Below, one piece after another: positions 1-8,380 of a stretch of DNA of 64,000 nt. The DNA lies in the NCBI RefSeq assembly GCF_024449095.1, contig NZ_CP024629.1:62001-126000 (forward strand), given 5' to 3'. Every line of letters begins with the position of its first letter. The stretch's first letter is position 1. Position numbers and translations under genes: made by a program. The notes below the pieces were generated by a model. It saw only the letters and a list, made by a program, of their open reading frames with translations. It was not told the DNA's origin and did no database searches. This DNA comes from Vibrio coralliilyticus (GTDB lineage Bacteria; Pseudomonadota; Gammaproteobacteria; Enterobacterales; Vibrionaceae).

Positions 1-138
1 AACTCAACACATGTACAACGAATGCTTGGCAATGGGCCTTCTCCTCGCGCTTGGTTCAACTTTGGCGGCTTTCTCGGGAAATACTTTAACTCCATCCGTG
101 ACAATGTCACACATTTAACTGTTGAACAGGTGGCTTAA
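1..138 (+). CDS. C-terminal end of an unrecognised protein (partial)
   Basis: The frame is open from base 1 to a TAA at 136-138 and encodes the last 45 residues of a protein, including the stretch GNGPSPRAWFNFGGFLGKY and ending in LTVEQVA. I do not recognise the family. It is cut by the window edge. It lies upstream of the methyltransferase gene in the same direction, so it is probably a backbone gene of the host replicon and not part of the inserted element. Confidence 0.5.
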   Translation, partial: NSTHVQRMLGNGPSPRAWFNFGGFLGKYFNSIRDNVTHLTVEQVA

Positions 139-435
139 AACACCCGTTGATAAGGGATGCACGCGCTGATTTTATCTGCCGTGATATCCATTAGGGCATG
201 TGTTTCTTTCTTGTTATTTGATTCAGTGTTTGTTTGGGCATAGAATTGGCAGCGTTCACCTTTTTTCTCGTTTGATTGGGGTGGACAGATGGGTGGTAGT
301 GTCGCAGCTACCACCCACTCCCTTCCTGCCTATCCAAACTCTGTTCATTAGCTAAGACTTTGCATCTGTTGGTTTTATTAAAAAACTAGCTTTGAAGCAC
401 GTAATTCATAATTAGCACTCATTGGAAGAAGAGTT
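139..435. other. Intergenic region with a 10-bp hairpin
   Basis: No convincing gene is seen here. At 290-317 there is a perfect inverted repeat with 10-bp arms (TGGGTGGTAG and CTACCACCCA) around an 8-nt loop. No T-run follows, so it is not a typical intrinsic terminator. It may be a regulatory hairpin in the leader of the methyltransferase gene. Confidence 0.4.
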
Positions 436-1602
436 TTGAATCTACAAGAGCTGAATGAGCAAGCGGAAACGCTTGATGTTACTTATAGCGGTATCGGTGA
501 AAACAAAGAACTACCTCGACTTTGGATTGAGGGTGCGAAGCTGTCATTAGCAGGTTTTGCTAAAGGCATGCGATACACATATCAAAAGGTGAACAACTCC
601 CTAGTATTAGAGCCGGATGAAAATGGAAAAGGTCGGGTTTCCGGCAGGAATAGGCATGGTAGAACGCTGCCGATCATTGACCTTAAAATACCACTGCTTG
701 ATGAATGGTTTGGCAGGGGTGCTCGCATCAAGGTGGTGTTTTCAGTAAATAAGATCACCATCACTTTGCATCACGAAGAGCAGGCTAAGCGTCAGCGAGA
801 GGCTCAGTGTATTGCTAACTTGAAAAAGGGCACTCTGAAAGAAGCGAGTATATGTACTGGTGGGGGTATATCAACGACCGCCGTTCATGATGGACTAGCC
901 GAAGCTGGCATCAAAGGTGACCTGTGCTGGGTTGTTGATAGCAACCTTAGTTACCTTCAATCAGCCGCGAAAAACTCATGGGCGATTAACGATACGACAT
1001 CATTTTATGTAGGAAAGGTAGAAGAGGTTGAGTCCCAATATTTCACGGATGTCGATTTGCTTAGTTTTTCATTGCCTTGTACGGGTTTATCAAAAGCGGG
1101 GCGAAGTCGGCATAAACTCAAGCCAGAAGAGCATGAAAGCGCAACATCCTTATTCGGTCTTGTCAATGCTATAAAAAGCTCGAACGCCGCTATATTGGTC
1201 AGTGAAAATGTGCACGAAGCTAAGGGTTCATCAATCTACACATTGCTTATTCAGGAACTGAAACGACTTGGTTACAAAGTCCTAGAGCGTATTTTGGATG
1301 GCAGTGACACAGGTACGATTGAGAACCGCCCTAGATACTGGTTTTTAGCTGTCTCTGAAGGGCTGGCTGATGGCTTATCTTTCGATCTTGGCCATGTTGT
1401 CAAGCGATCGCAATTCGTTTCAGACATTCTAGAAAAAGACATCCCAGAATCAAGCTGGGGTACTCACGAATATCTTAATGACAAAGCTCGTAGGGATGCA
1501 GAGCAGGGGAAAGGGTTTAAGCGTCAACTGCTTTCCGGCAACGAGACTAAGGTGGGGGTTATTTTGCGCGACTACGCAAATAGTTGGGATCTTCCAGATT
1601 GA
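436..1602 (+). CDS. Cytosine-5 DNA methyltransferase, 5' part of a gene split by an insertion
   Basis: The product is a SAM-dependent cytosine-5 methyltransferase. Visible motifs are the motif I-like TGGGIS near residue 141, the catalytic Pro-Cys of motif IV at 214-215 (SLPCTGLS), ENV of motif VI near 257-259 and the motif VIII-like ENRPRYW from residue 296. The TTG start follows a GGAAGAAGAG ribosome site. After residue 381 (RDYA) the frame runs only seven more codons to a stop, so motif X and the rest of the C-terminus are missing. That missing part resumes near 29642 (QRRSTEPFL onward). I infer that the gene was interrupted at about base 1578 by the 28 kb element. The 388-aa product may be inactive because motif X completes the SAM fold. 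The catalytic family call is firm; the split-gene reading is an inference from fit. Confidence 0.75.
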   Translation: MNLQELNEQAETLDVTYSGIGENKELPRLWIEGAKLSLAGFAKGMRYTYQKVNNSLVLEPDENGKGRVSGRNRHGRTLPIIDLKIPLLDEWFGRGARIKVVFSVNKITITLHHEEQAKRQREAQCIANLKKGTLKEASICTGGGISTTAVHDGLAEAGIKGDLCWVVDSNLSYLQSAAKNSWAINDTTSFYVGKVEEVESQYFTDVDLLSFSLPCTGLSKAGRSRHKLKPEEHESATSLFGLVNAIKSSNAAILVSENVHEAKGSSIYTLLIQELKRLGYKVLERILDGSDTGTIENRPRYWFLAVSEGLADGLSFDLGHVVKRSQFVSDILEKDIPESSWGTHEYLNDKARRDAEQGKGFKRQLLSGNETKVGVILRDYANSWDLPD

Positions 1603-1663
1603 CAGTGCATGTATGATGTATGAGGATTGACACTTTGATTGTTCGCACTTAGGAGGTTGTCCC

Positions 1664-3112
1664 ATGGAGCTGTCCAAAAATGAGAGGATTGTGCTTATTC
1701 GTCATGTAGGAAACACTTATGCGGAAATAAGCTCTACTCCAATCAGTAAGCAATCGATATTGAAGTCGTGTGAAGATCGAGAGTCATATTTTGTGACACC
1801 CAACTTGGCTTTCGATGAAAGGCATGACATTTATTTATTCCCCTTTCTGTTAAATCTAGACGGCTCTCCTTGGGACGAAGCTAATGTCTTTTTATTCTCC
1901 GCAGCTAGAGAAAACAGTAAGGGCTATACCGTCTCTGATGCTCTACGACAAAGAGCAAGTATGCTGCTCGATTACAAGATATTCTGCGAGCATCACAATA
2001 TTGATCATACGAATTTTGTAGGTCGTAAGCCCCAAAGACCTACGTATAAATATTTTTTTGAATTGTTACAGCACGTAGATAACGGAGCTTTGGCCAGAGC
2101 TAGCCTGAATAAAAGAACAAAGGTCGTTTATGACTATTACAAATATCTTTCTATACAACCAAACTCAACGATAGATCTTGAAAGAGTTGACACCGTTGAG
2201 TCTGTACGATTGTTCTTTAAGAATTCGCATGGAAGAAGTTATGGGGTTAACGTTGAGAAGCGTCACCAGAGCTTAGCGATCAGCAGGCAAGCTAGCCCAG
2301 TTCCTATTGGTTGTGTTAGGGAGTATGGCGAAGATCTTCGACCTTTGCGTGATGCAGAACTGGAAGACATGCTGAGGGTTTTACAAACCAAAGTATTTTC
2401 GGTTGATGAACGCCTTATACACTATATAGCGTTGCATACAGGTTCACGTAAACAAACTATTCTTACCATGCGAATGAAACATTTGGACGCATTTTCTTCT
2501 GACAAGCTCTTACCAGATAAAACGTACATGCTTAAAGCTGGTCCAGGTACTGGCATTGATACGAAATTTAATAAACCACAAACTCTATACTTCCCTGCGT
2601 CATTAGCAGCACAAATTTGTACATATGCAAAGTGTAAAAAAGCTAGAGAACGGCGCAATAAGTTTTTATCGAAGAATGGTGACGTGCTATGTGGAGAGGA
2701 TATGTACCTTTTCCTTTCTCCAGAGGGTGAGCCTCATTACATGGCTAAGTCAGATCCAAGATATAAGACAAAGAAGAGTAGACCTCAAGGACGTAATACA
2801 TCTTATATGAAAAAGAAGTTGCAGAGTTATTCTAATGAAGTATTTCCAGATGATTTTACATTTCACTGGTTAAGAGCAACCTACGCTCTTCGTTATTATC
2901 GTTTTCTTCAACCTCTTGTTGCAAAAGGACTAGCTACAGATGGAGACATTATCTCTATGGTGCAAAAGCGATTACATCATTCGGAACGAGCCACTACTGA
3001 GCATTACTTAAAGTTATTTGATGGGATTGACAATAGACTTTCTGCTCAACAAAAGTATGAAGAAAGGGTATTTGATTTATATGGGATGGAAAGGGGGGGG
3101 GGGAGTGTCTGA
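1664..3112 (+). CDS. intA: Tyrosine recombinase / integrase, first of three (IntA-like)
   Basis: This 482-residue DNA strand-exchange enzyme has a complete tyrosine-recombinase catalytic set: Arg262 in HTGSRKQT, His401 and Arg404 in HWLR, His439 in LHHSER, and the nucleophile Tyr448 in TEHYLK. The N-terminal half would be the arm and core DNA-binding region. The start is well supported by AGGAGGT at 1651-1657. It opens a four-gene operon with overlapping starts and stops. The coding sequence ends in an 11-G run (3093-3103) that gives a Gly-rich tail, with the TGA overlapping the next gene. The order recombinase, degenerate recombinase, recombinase, small protein matches SE elements (intA, tfp, intB, srap). 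Gamma-mobile-trio islands and Tn554-type tnpABC are the other families to compare. Confidence 0.75.
   Translation: MELSKNERIVLIRHVGNTYAEISSTPISKQSILKSCEDRESYFVTPNLAFDERHDIYLFPFLLNLDGSPWDEANVFLFSAARENSKGYTVSDALRQRASMLLDYKIFCEHHNIDHTNFVGRKPQRPTYKYFFELLQHVDNGALARASLNKRTKVVYDYYKYLSIQPNSTIDLERVDTVESVRLFFKNSHGRSYGVNVEKRHQSLAISRQASPVPIGCVREYGEDLRPLRDAELEDMLRVLQTKVFSVDERLIHYIALHTGSRKQTILTMRMKHLDAFSSDKLLPDKTYMLKAGPGTGIDTKFNKPQTLYFPASLAAQICTYAKCKKARERRNKFLSKNGDVLCGEDMYLFLSPEGEPHYMAKSDPRYKTKKSRPQGRNTSYMKKKLQSYSNEVFPDDFTFHWLRATYALRYYRFLQPLVAKGLATDGDIISMVQKRLHHSERATTEHYLKLFDGIDNRLSAQQKYEERVFDLYGMERGGGSV
3093..3103 (+). repeat. Run of 11 G at the intA/tfp junction
   Basis: Eleven consecutive G residues end the first recombinase gene and lie directly before the probable GTG start (3105) of the second. 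The run is part of the last codons of the first gene and also supplies purines that could act as a ribosome site. Losing one G would place the second gene in the frame of the first and fuse the two proteins. It could therefore be a slippage-prone switch, or a sequencing or assembly error. Confidence 0.6.
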
Positions 3113-5045
3113 CGCGAATTATGTTGTACGAGAAACAGTAATCGTTACCTTACGTGATCTAGTAGAAAATGAATATCTTTACCCGGAGCAACTTAGAGTT
3201 TCTTTACCTAACGGAGGGAAGAAGCTACCTATGGACTTGGGAGCAATTGCTTACGCTAAGAGAAAATACATAAATGGCCAAAACCAAAATCCATACCTTG
3301 TTGTAGAAGAGTCTTTGATAAAACATAGGCGTAATTTTTTGCGTTCTTTGATGGATTATATCGTCACAAAAGGGTATCAAGAGAAATCCGTAGTTGCCAT
3401 TATAGGAAGAGTACGAGGTGCTTTCAACTACATAGAAGAGCGTGGTTTTGCAGAATTATTTTTGAAGGACACCGAGCAATCGGAAGTAGTGTATAGAGAG
3501 ATATCTAAAGAACTTAAACATCAGGTTACCAGCAATCAAATCACACCGAGGCAGGCTGAGATCAAACAAGTGGACATTGCTTTTTTGATTCAGGTTCATT
3601 TTGGAAAACAGATAAGTGATTACATAGTTGGCAACACAGTGAAATTTAATGGTAGTGTTTCTGTGACGGCTCCTCGCAAACGTGCTGATCTAAAATATGC
3701 TTTCAACATTTATAAGTCTCTGGCTGAAGAGTTGACGAGTTTTCTCATATATGAAAAGAAGCTCCCTTTTAAGTTGAGAATGCCTGACTATACAACCTTT
3801 ATATTTCCATATGCTACACATAGAGTTACACCCTACTGTAATCGCTCTACCGATGTGTACAACCACCAATTGGGTAGGATGGCAACAGAAAAAGAGTATT
3901 TTGATAAGCGTCCAAATAAGAAAAAAAGCGAGCTTAGGGAGAACTTAAAACGCTCCAATAAACGTCTTGCACAAGCAAACCTAGATCCTCGCGCGAAATG
4001 TCGTCGAGCCTTTGCCTGTACAGCTATGCAGTCTTATCAGATGTTGTTTATGATGTTGACTGGTGCATATGCAAGCGAAATAGCACAGTTAGAATTTAAT
4101 GGTAAATTAGAATTCGATAAGTCGCTGACAAACAAAAGTTATCGCGCTATTAAACTTAGAGCAGCTGGAAAAACCGTGCAATATGATATTGCTGCTGGGG
4201 CCGTTTCGTTATTCAGAAAATACTTGAAATTAAGACAATGGGTTCTGGACGGAAAAAAAGAGAGTCGATTGTTTTTTGGATTGAAGGTCAAAGACTGGGA
4301 GCCTGTTTCTGTATCTGAAGCAAATATAAGGAGCTTTCAGCGAAAAAAGATAATCGGTATATTCATGCCTTCAGATTTTGAAATGCTGACATCTCGCCAG
4401 TTTAGAAAAACAAAAAGCCTTTTTTTACATGAGCAACCGGATGTTGATCGTCATACAGTGGCTCAAGTCTTAAACCACTCAGAACAGACTAACGAGCGCC
4501 ATTATATGATGGTATCTCCAGAGAGAGCCCAAAACGAACTCTCAAGTTTTTGGGAGGCTGCGTATGAGGCATCAAGACATGTAGTTCAGAACGCTTACAA
4601 GGACCAAGACTGCAAACATCGCCCCATTGCTGCAGGTCATTGTGATGATTTTCAGCGCCCACAGTCTGCAATAGAGTCTCCCCCTATTGAACCGGATTGT
4701 AGAAAGCAGTATGGATGTCTTTTTTGTATTAACTATATTTGCCATGCCGATGATGATGACGATATCCATAAGTTGTTTAGTCTGCTTTACATTGTAACGG
4801 GCGTGCTCAATGGCGTTTCTGATGCAAATAAGGCTAATGAGCTTTTTTTACTGTTATCAGCTAGGGTCCGACAAATACTTCATCAAATTAAGATGAAATC
4901 CCCAAAAGGCTGTAAAAAAGTCAGCGAAATTAGTGACCGGGTATTTAAACTAGGAGAGCTTACCCCGTACTGGGAAAATCGACTTCAAAGATATGAGGCT
5001 CTAGGCTTAATATTTCTTGAAGAGCAAAATGGGATGAACCCGTGA
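3105..5045 (+). CDS. tfp: Tyrosine-recombinase-fold protein with degenerate active site (Tfp-like)
   Basis: This product of about 646 residues has the fold signature of a tyrosine recombinase but an incomplete active site. The position of the first catalytic Arg is Tyr322 (LTGAYASEIAQL). The usual HxxR is RxxR (Arg431 and Arg434 in RQFRK). His458 (LNHSEQ) and Tyr467 (ERHYMM) remain. This predicts a structural or regulatory partner of the two complete recombinases. I chose GTG 3105 because it follows the purine run and overlaps the upstream stop by eight bases. The frame is open further upstream to a TTG at 3018, but that would overlap the catalytic end of the first gene. The stop overlaps the next GTG start (GTGA). 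A Cys-rich stretch (CRKQYGCLFCINYICH) near the C-terminus could bind zinc. Confidence 0.7.
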   Translation: MSDANYVVRETVIVTLRDLVENEYLYPEQLRVSLPNGGKKLPMDLGAIAYAKRKYINGQNQNPYLVVEESLIKHRRNFLRSLMDYIVTKGYQEKSVVAIIGRVRGAFNYIEERGFAELFLKDTEQSEVVYREISKELKHQVTSNQITPRQAEIKQVDIAFLIQVHFGKQISDYIVGNTVKFNGSVSVTAPRKRADLKYAFNIYKSLAEELTSFLIYEKKLPFKLRMPDYTTFIFPYATHRVTPYCNRSTDVYNHQLGRMATEKEYFDKRPNKKKSELRENLKRSNKRLAQANLDPRAKCRRAFACTAMQSYQMLFMMLTGAYASEIAQLEFNGKLEFDKSLTNKSYRAIKLRAAGKTVQYDIAAGAVSLFRKYLKLRQWVLDGKKESRLFFGLKVKDWEPVSVSEANIRSFQRKKIIGIFMPSDFEMLTSRQFRKTKSLFLHEQPDVDRHTVAQVLNHSEQTNERHYMMVSPERAQNELSSFWEAAYEASRHVVQNAYKDQDCKHRPIAAGHCDDFQRPQSAIESPPIEPDCRKQYGCLFCINYICHADDDDDIHKLFSLLYIVTGVLNGVSDANKANELFLLLSARVRQILHQIKMKSPKGCKKVSEISDRVFKLGELTPYWENRLQRYEALGLIFLEEQNGMNP

Positions 5046-7156
5046 ACGACCCGAAAGTGATTCAAAATCGTTGTTATCTCTTGGCTTTGGCAGCTCAAAA
5101 ATTGAGTAGTGAAGAGTTTATTGCACCGGATATATTCGACAGCGCATTAGGTAATCACATTCCAGATAATTTCGTCCTGTGTCGTGACAGAAGCAATAAA
5201 GTTACAGCTTACTACGGCCAGATGGACTGGGATTTAAAACCTTATCGATTGGCTGCTAGCGGTAATTATAAAATGAGCTTTGGAAAGTTGATTAAAACTA
5301 ATCAACCAGGTAAAGATCTAGAGCTAATTAATGAGGTTAAGCAAATAATGTTTGTCCTCATGTATCATGTCAGGTCTGGTGTTAATGGTTCTTTATCTGT
5401 TAGCTCACTAATGAAATACTACAATGTCACCATGCATGCGGCACAGTTTTGTATAGATAGCGGTGAAAACCGTATGCTTGGACGACTGTGCTTATCGGAA
5501 TTGTTTTCAAATCCATTTTACTTGGCTGCTTTTGTCAAAACTATAGATAACAAGCGAAGGAGACAGGTCATCCACGCACTTTTGAATCATCTCAACATCG
5601 TCGGCCACGAACGACTTGGTTACTTGGTTATCAATGACCCAAAGATGCATGAGCAGCTCGACCATAACCAACACCCTTTGATTCCCACAAGAATCTACCT
5701 TGAGATGATTAACTTTCTTACAGAAAGAGTGCAATTCCTCAAGGCAAAAACAAAAGGGTTGGAAGCATTTATAAAGGAGTTTTCAGATCCGTTTTATGGT
5801 TTGAATAAGAAGGCACAACGAAAGCAACAACGTGAGCAAGGGATCGAAAGCCCTGTTGTCAGGCCAACTATCAAGGAGGCGATTTTCGCTCATGGTTTGG
5901 ATGACTTATTCTCTCATTCTGATTACAAGATTAATGGTAGGGCGAAACTAAACGGTGCATTGACCCGTATTCAGTATGAGATGAAGTCATTAATCCATCT
6001 CTATACGGGAATGCGGAATGATGAAGTAAATAGGTTAAGGTACGATTGCGTTATTAATCGGCCTCTTGAAGATTCTATAAAGGATCACCTTGGTAACGTT
6101 TTGGTTCCTGCTAGGTCGGTAGAGTTATTGTCAACAACAACCAAATTTACGGGGTACCAACAAGAGGATTCTTGGTTGGCCCACCCTGTAGTGTTGGATG
6201 CGATTTATGTACTCCGTAGAATTGTTCGAGGTTACGCTTTAATGATTGGCGTTAAAGCTGATGAATGCCCTTTACTAGTAAGTACGATGGCGATATTCAA
6301 GAAAAGCGAACTGGGTAATAAAAGGTTAGAAATAACGGCTCATAAAAAGGAAACAGCAAAGACGTTCCTCTGTAAACCACAGTTTAAAATTACGGAAGAT
6401 GATTATGACGTTTTGCAGGCAAGTGATCCTAGTCGAAATTTTTCATTAGAACCAACCTATCAGTGTGGGTGTGTTTGGCCACTTACGACTCATCAATTTA
6501 GGCGTTCTCTCGCATTTTACGCAGTAAATAGTGGGTTCGTATCACTGCCCACTCTCATGCGACAATTCAAACACCTATCGCAAGAGATGTCTAAGTATTA
6601 CAGCCGTAACAACGAGAATGTAAAAACGATTTTCGGTCATTACGATGTAGCAGAGGGTAAATACGTACTGCCATTAAATCACATAGTATATGAAGTTCAG
6701 GTAGGAATGTCACTTGCTACAGCTGAGGCTCTTCTAACTGACTTACTAGATGAAGATGTTAGCTTGCATGGTAAGACAGGAGCGTATTTAGAGAGGAAAA
6801 GGAGCAAGCTTAGGAATGGCGAGGTTTTAGTTGAAAAACTCAAGGAAGAAACTGCGCAACGAGTTCATAACGGAGAGATGAGTTATAGAAAAACATTGCT
6901 TGGTGGATGCACTAATACGGAAACTTGTGAATGTTCAATTTTAGGAGAATTTGCAGACTGTCTCAGTAGTAAATGCGCTGTTATAACATCAAGTAATATT
7001 GAAAAATTAATTGCTTTAACTCAGAGAGAGTTGCAATGCTACGAACCAAACTCTATCGAGTTTTTATCTGCGGAGTTAGAGTTGGAAGACTTATTGCGAT
7101 ATAAAAAGTACAGTATTGAACGTGAATACCTTTCACCTGAAGGAGATACAACATGA
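5042..7156 (+). CDS. intB: Tyrosine recombinase / integrase, third gene (IntB-like)
   Basis: This 704-residue protein has an intact recombinase active site: Arg325 in YTGMRNDEV, His484 and Arg487 in HQFRRS, His511 in FKHLSQ, and tyrosines 519-520 in SKYYSR. A Cys-rich segment (CTNTETCECS, then CLSSKC) near the end could bind zinc. The GTG start at 5042 overlaps the preceding stop and the TGA at 7154 overlaps the next ATG, so translation of the operon is probably coupled. It would work with the first recombinase and the degenerate middle protein to excise or copy out and integrate the element. Confidence 0.75.
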   Translation: MNDPKVIQNRCYLLALAAQKLSSEEFIAPDIFDSALGNHIPDNFVLCRDRSNKVTAYYGQMDWDLKPYRLAASGNYKMSFGKLIKTNQPGKDLELINEVKQIMFVLMYHVRSGVNGSLSVSSLMKYYNVTMHAAQFCIDSGENRMLGRLCLSELFSNPFYLAAFVKTIDNKRRRQVIHALLNHLNIVGHERLGYLVINDPKMHEQLDHNQHPLIPTRIYLEMINFLTERVQFLKAKTKGLEAFIKEFSDPFYGLNKKAQRKQQREQGIESPVVRPTIKEAIFAHGLDDLFSHSDYKINGRAKLNGALTRIQYEMKSLIHLYTGMRNDEVNRLRYDCVINRPLEDSIKDHLGNVLVPARSVELLSTTTKFTGYQQEDSWLAHPVVLDAIYVLRRIVRGYALMIGVKADECPLLVSTMAIFKKSELGNKRLEITAHKKETAKTFLCKPQFKITEDDYDVLQASDPSRNFSLEPTYQCGCVWPLTTHQFRRSLAFYAVNSGFVSLPTLMRQFKHLSQEMSKYYSRNNENVKTIFGHYDVAEGKYVLPLNHIVYEVQVGMSLATAEALLTDLLDEDVSLHGKTGAYLERKRSKLRNGEVLVEKLKEETAQRVHNGEMSYRKTLLGGCTNTETCECSILGEFADCLSSKCAVITSSNIEKLIALTQRELQCYEPNSIEFLSAELELEDLLRYKKYSIEREYLSPEGDTT

Positions 7157-7569
7157 CAGTAAAGAGTGGATTAGAGGCATGTTATGAAGCGTTTGAGCGC
7201 CTAAAGGAAGGTAAGCCGAACAATTCTAAGTTTTTCGGTATTGCTCCAAGTAAATTAACCCCTTCAATCGTGTCTCAGGAGGCTGGTTTCGATAGTGGGT
7301 ATCTTAAGAGGAAACGCCCGAATCATCAGGGGATTATTTCTCTGATTGATGCTTTTAAAGAGGAAAGTAAAGACACGACTTTATCTAAAGCCGAGACTAT
7401 AAGACGTGAAAGTCGCAAAGCAAATTATTACAAAGATGAATTAGAACGGGTCAGGCTTCTTCTGGAGCACTCTCTAGCACGTGAGTTGTTGCTTGCTACA
7501 AAGCTAAGGGAACTAGAAAAACAGCTCTATGATTCGAATAAAGTGATTAGAATAGATCCTAGTAAGTAG
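7153..7569 (+). CDS. srap: Small recombination accessory protein of the integrase operon (Srap / TnpC-like)
   Basis: This 138-residue protein is the last gene of the recombinase operon and overlaps the upstream stop (ATGA). The N-terminal half contains a helix-turn-helix-like stretch (SIVSQEAGFDSGYLKRKR). The C-terminal half is a charged coiled coil (about residues 90-130, with LLATKLRELEKQL). Its size, position and layout resemble TnpC of Tn554-like elements and the small fourth protein of SE elements, which assists recombination. The functional call comes mainly from position in the operon. Confidence 0.55.
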   Translation: MTVKSGLEACYEAFERLKEGKPNNSKFFGIAPSKLTPSIVSQEAGFDSGYLKRKRPNHQGIISLIDAFKEESKDTTLSKAETIRRESRKANYYKDELERVRLLLEHSLARELLLATKLRELEKQLYDSNKVIRIDPSK

Positions 7570-8380
7570 CCGATTGCAGTGTTCAAAATAAAAATTGGGT
7601 AGTGCTTTAAGTTTTTCTTATGTTAATGTGGTTCGCTTAACCTATGTTACAGCTACATGTTCTCTGCCAACCATAGTAATCTAATCAATAATCAGATCAG
7701 ATTCTTCTAAGCGGGAATAACCCTCCCTAGAGTAGTGAAGAAAAAGTCAGGTTGTGTTGAAGGGCAATAAATTTTGTTATGAATCTTTAAAGATGTAACA
7801 TCGACTATAATGGTTAATATCTAGAATTATCTAGGTGAGCTGAGAAAAAGCATAGTTCTTATAGGAACGGTGTTTTCTTTGCTGATTGAGATCGGATTGG
7901 CCGATGTTGGCAAACTAATTTCTGCTCCTTTATCATTTAGAGTCCCATGCTCGCTTAAATTTGACTTTTTTATGTAGAACAAAATCTCGTTCAAGGTTGA
8001 AGTACTCGTCATCGTTTCTCATCTATAAGTTCACTTCAAACATCATTCGGCTCAGCTTATACTTATATTCTAAGTCACCCAGATCATTTGTTTATCTATT
8101 GCCAAAGCAGATGACATAGGCGTCACTAAACTCTTTGGGCTTTATCATAACTATGCATGTTACCTACAATTAGTGACAGGCAAGCTCTGAAACAATATAT
8201 TTTAGAGAGAGCTTTAGAAAACAGACATAATCGAGTGCTTTTACTCTTGTTTCACGCTCGACAAGTTGAACAGTTTTTCCCAAGATTTATGCTATAAAAT
8301 TCAAAGTCGTAAAACAATATTATACGTATAACCATAATCATACAAAGCAAGGACTTCTAGTCAGATGAATAAGGGCATTC
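7570..8380. other. Intergenic region after the integrase operon
   Basis: About 810 AT-rich bases without a gene I can support. A 61-codon open frame on the minus strand (7827-8012) has no clear ribosome site or recognisable motif. The final 100 bases would hold the promoter of the cytochrome gene, but I see no consensus match worth naming. Confidence 0.4.

Noticed and set aside
1664..7569. Firm naming of the operon as a gamma-mobile-trio or as Tn554-type tnpABC
   Set aside because: The count (two complete recombinases, one degenerate, one small) fits the SE family better from memory, but only a profile search can decide.
7827..8012. Minus-strand 61-codon frame after the integrase operon
   Set aside because: No ribosome site, no motif and no neighbour in the same direction.
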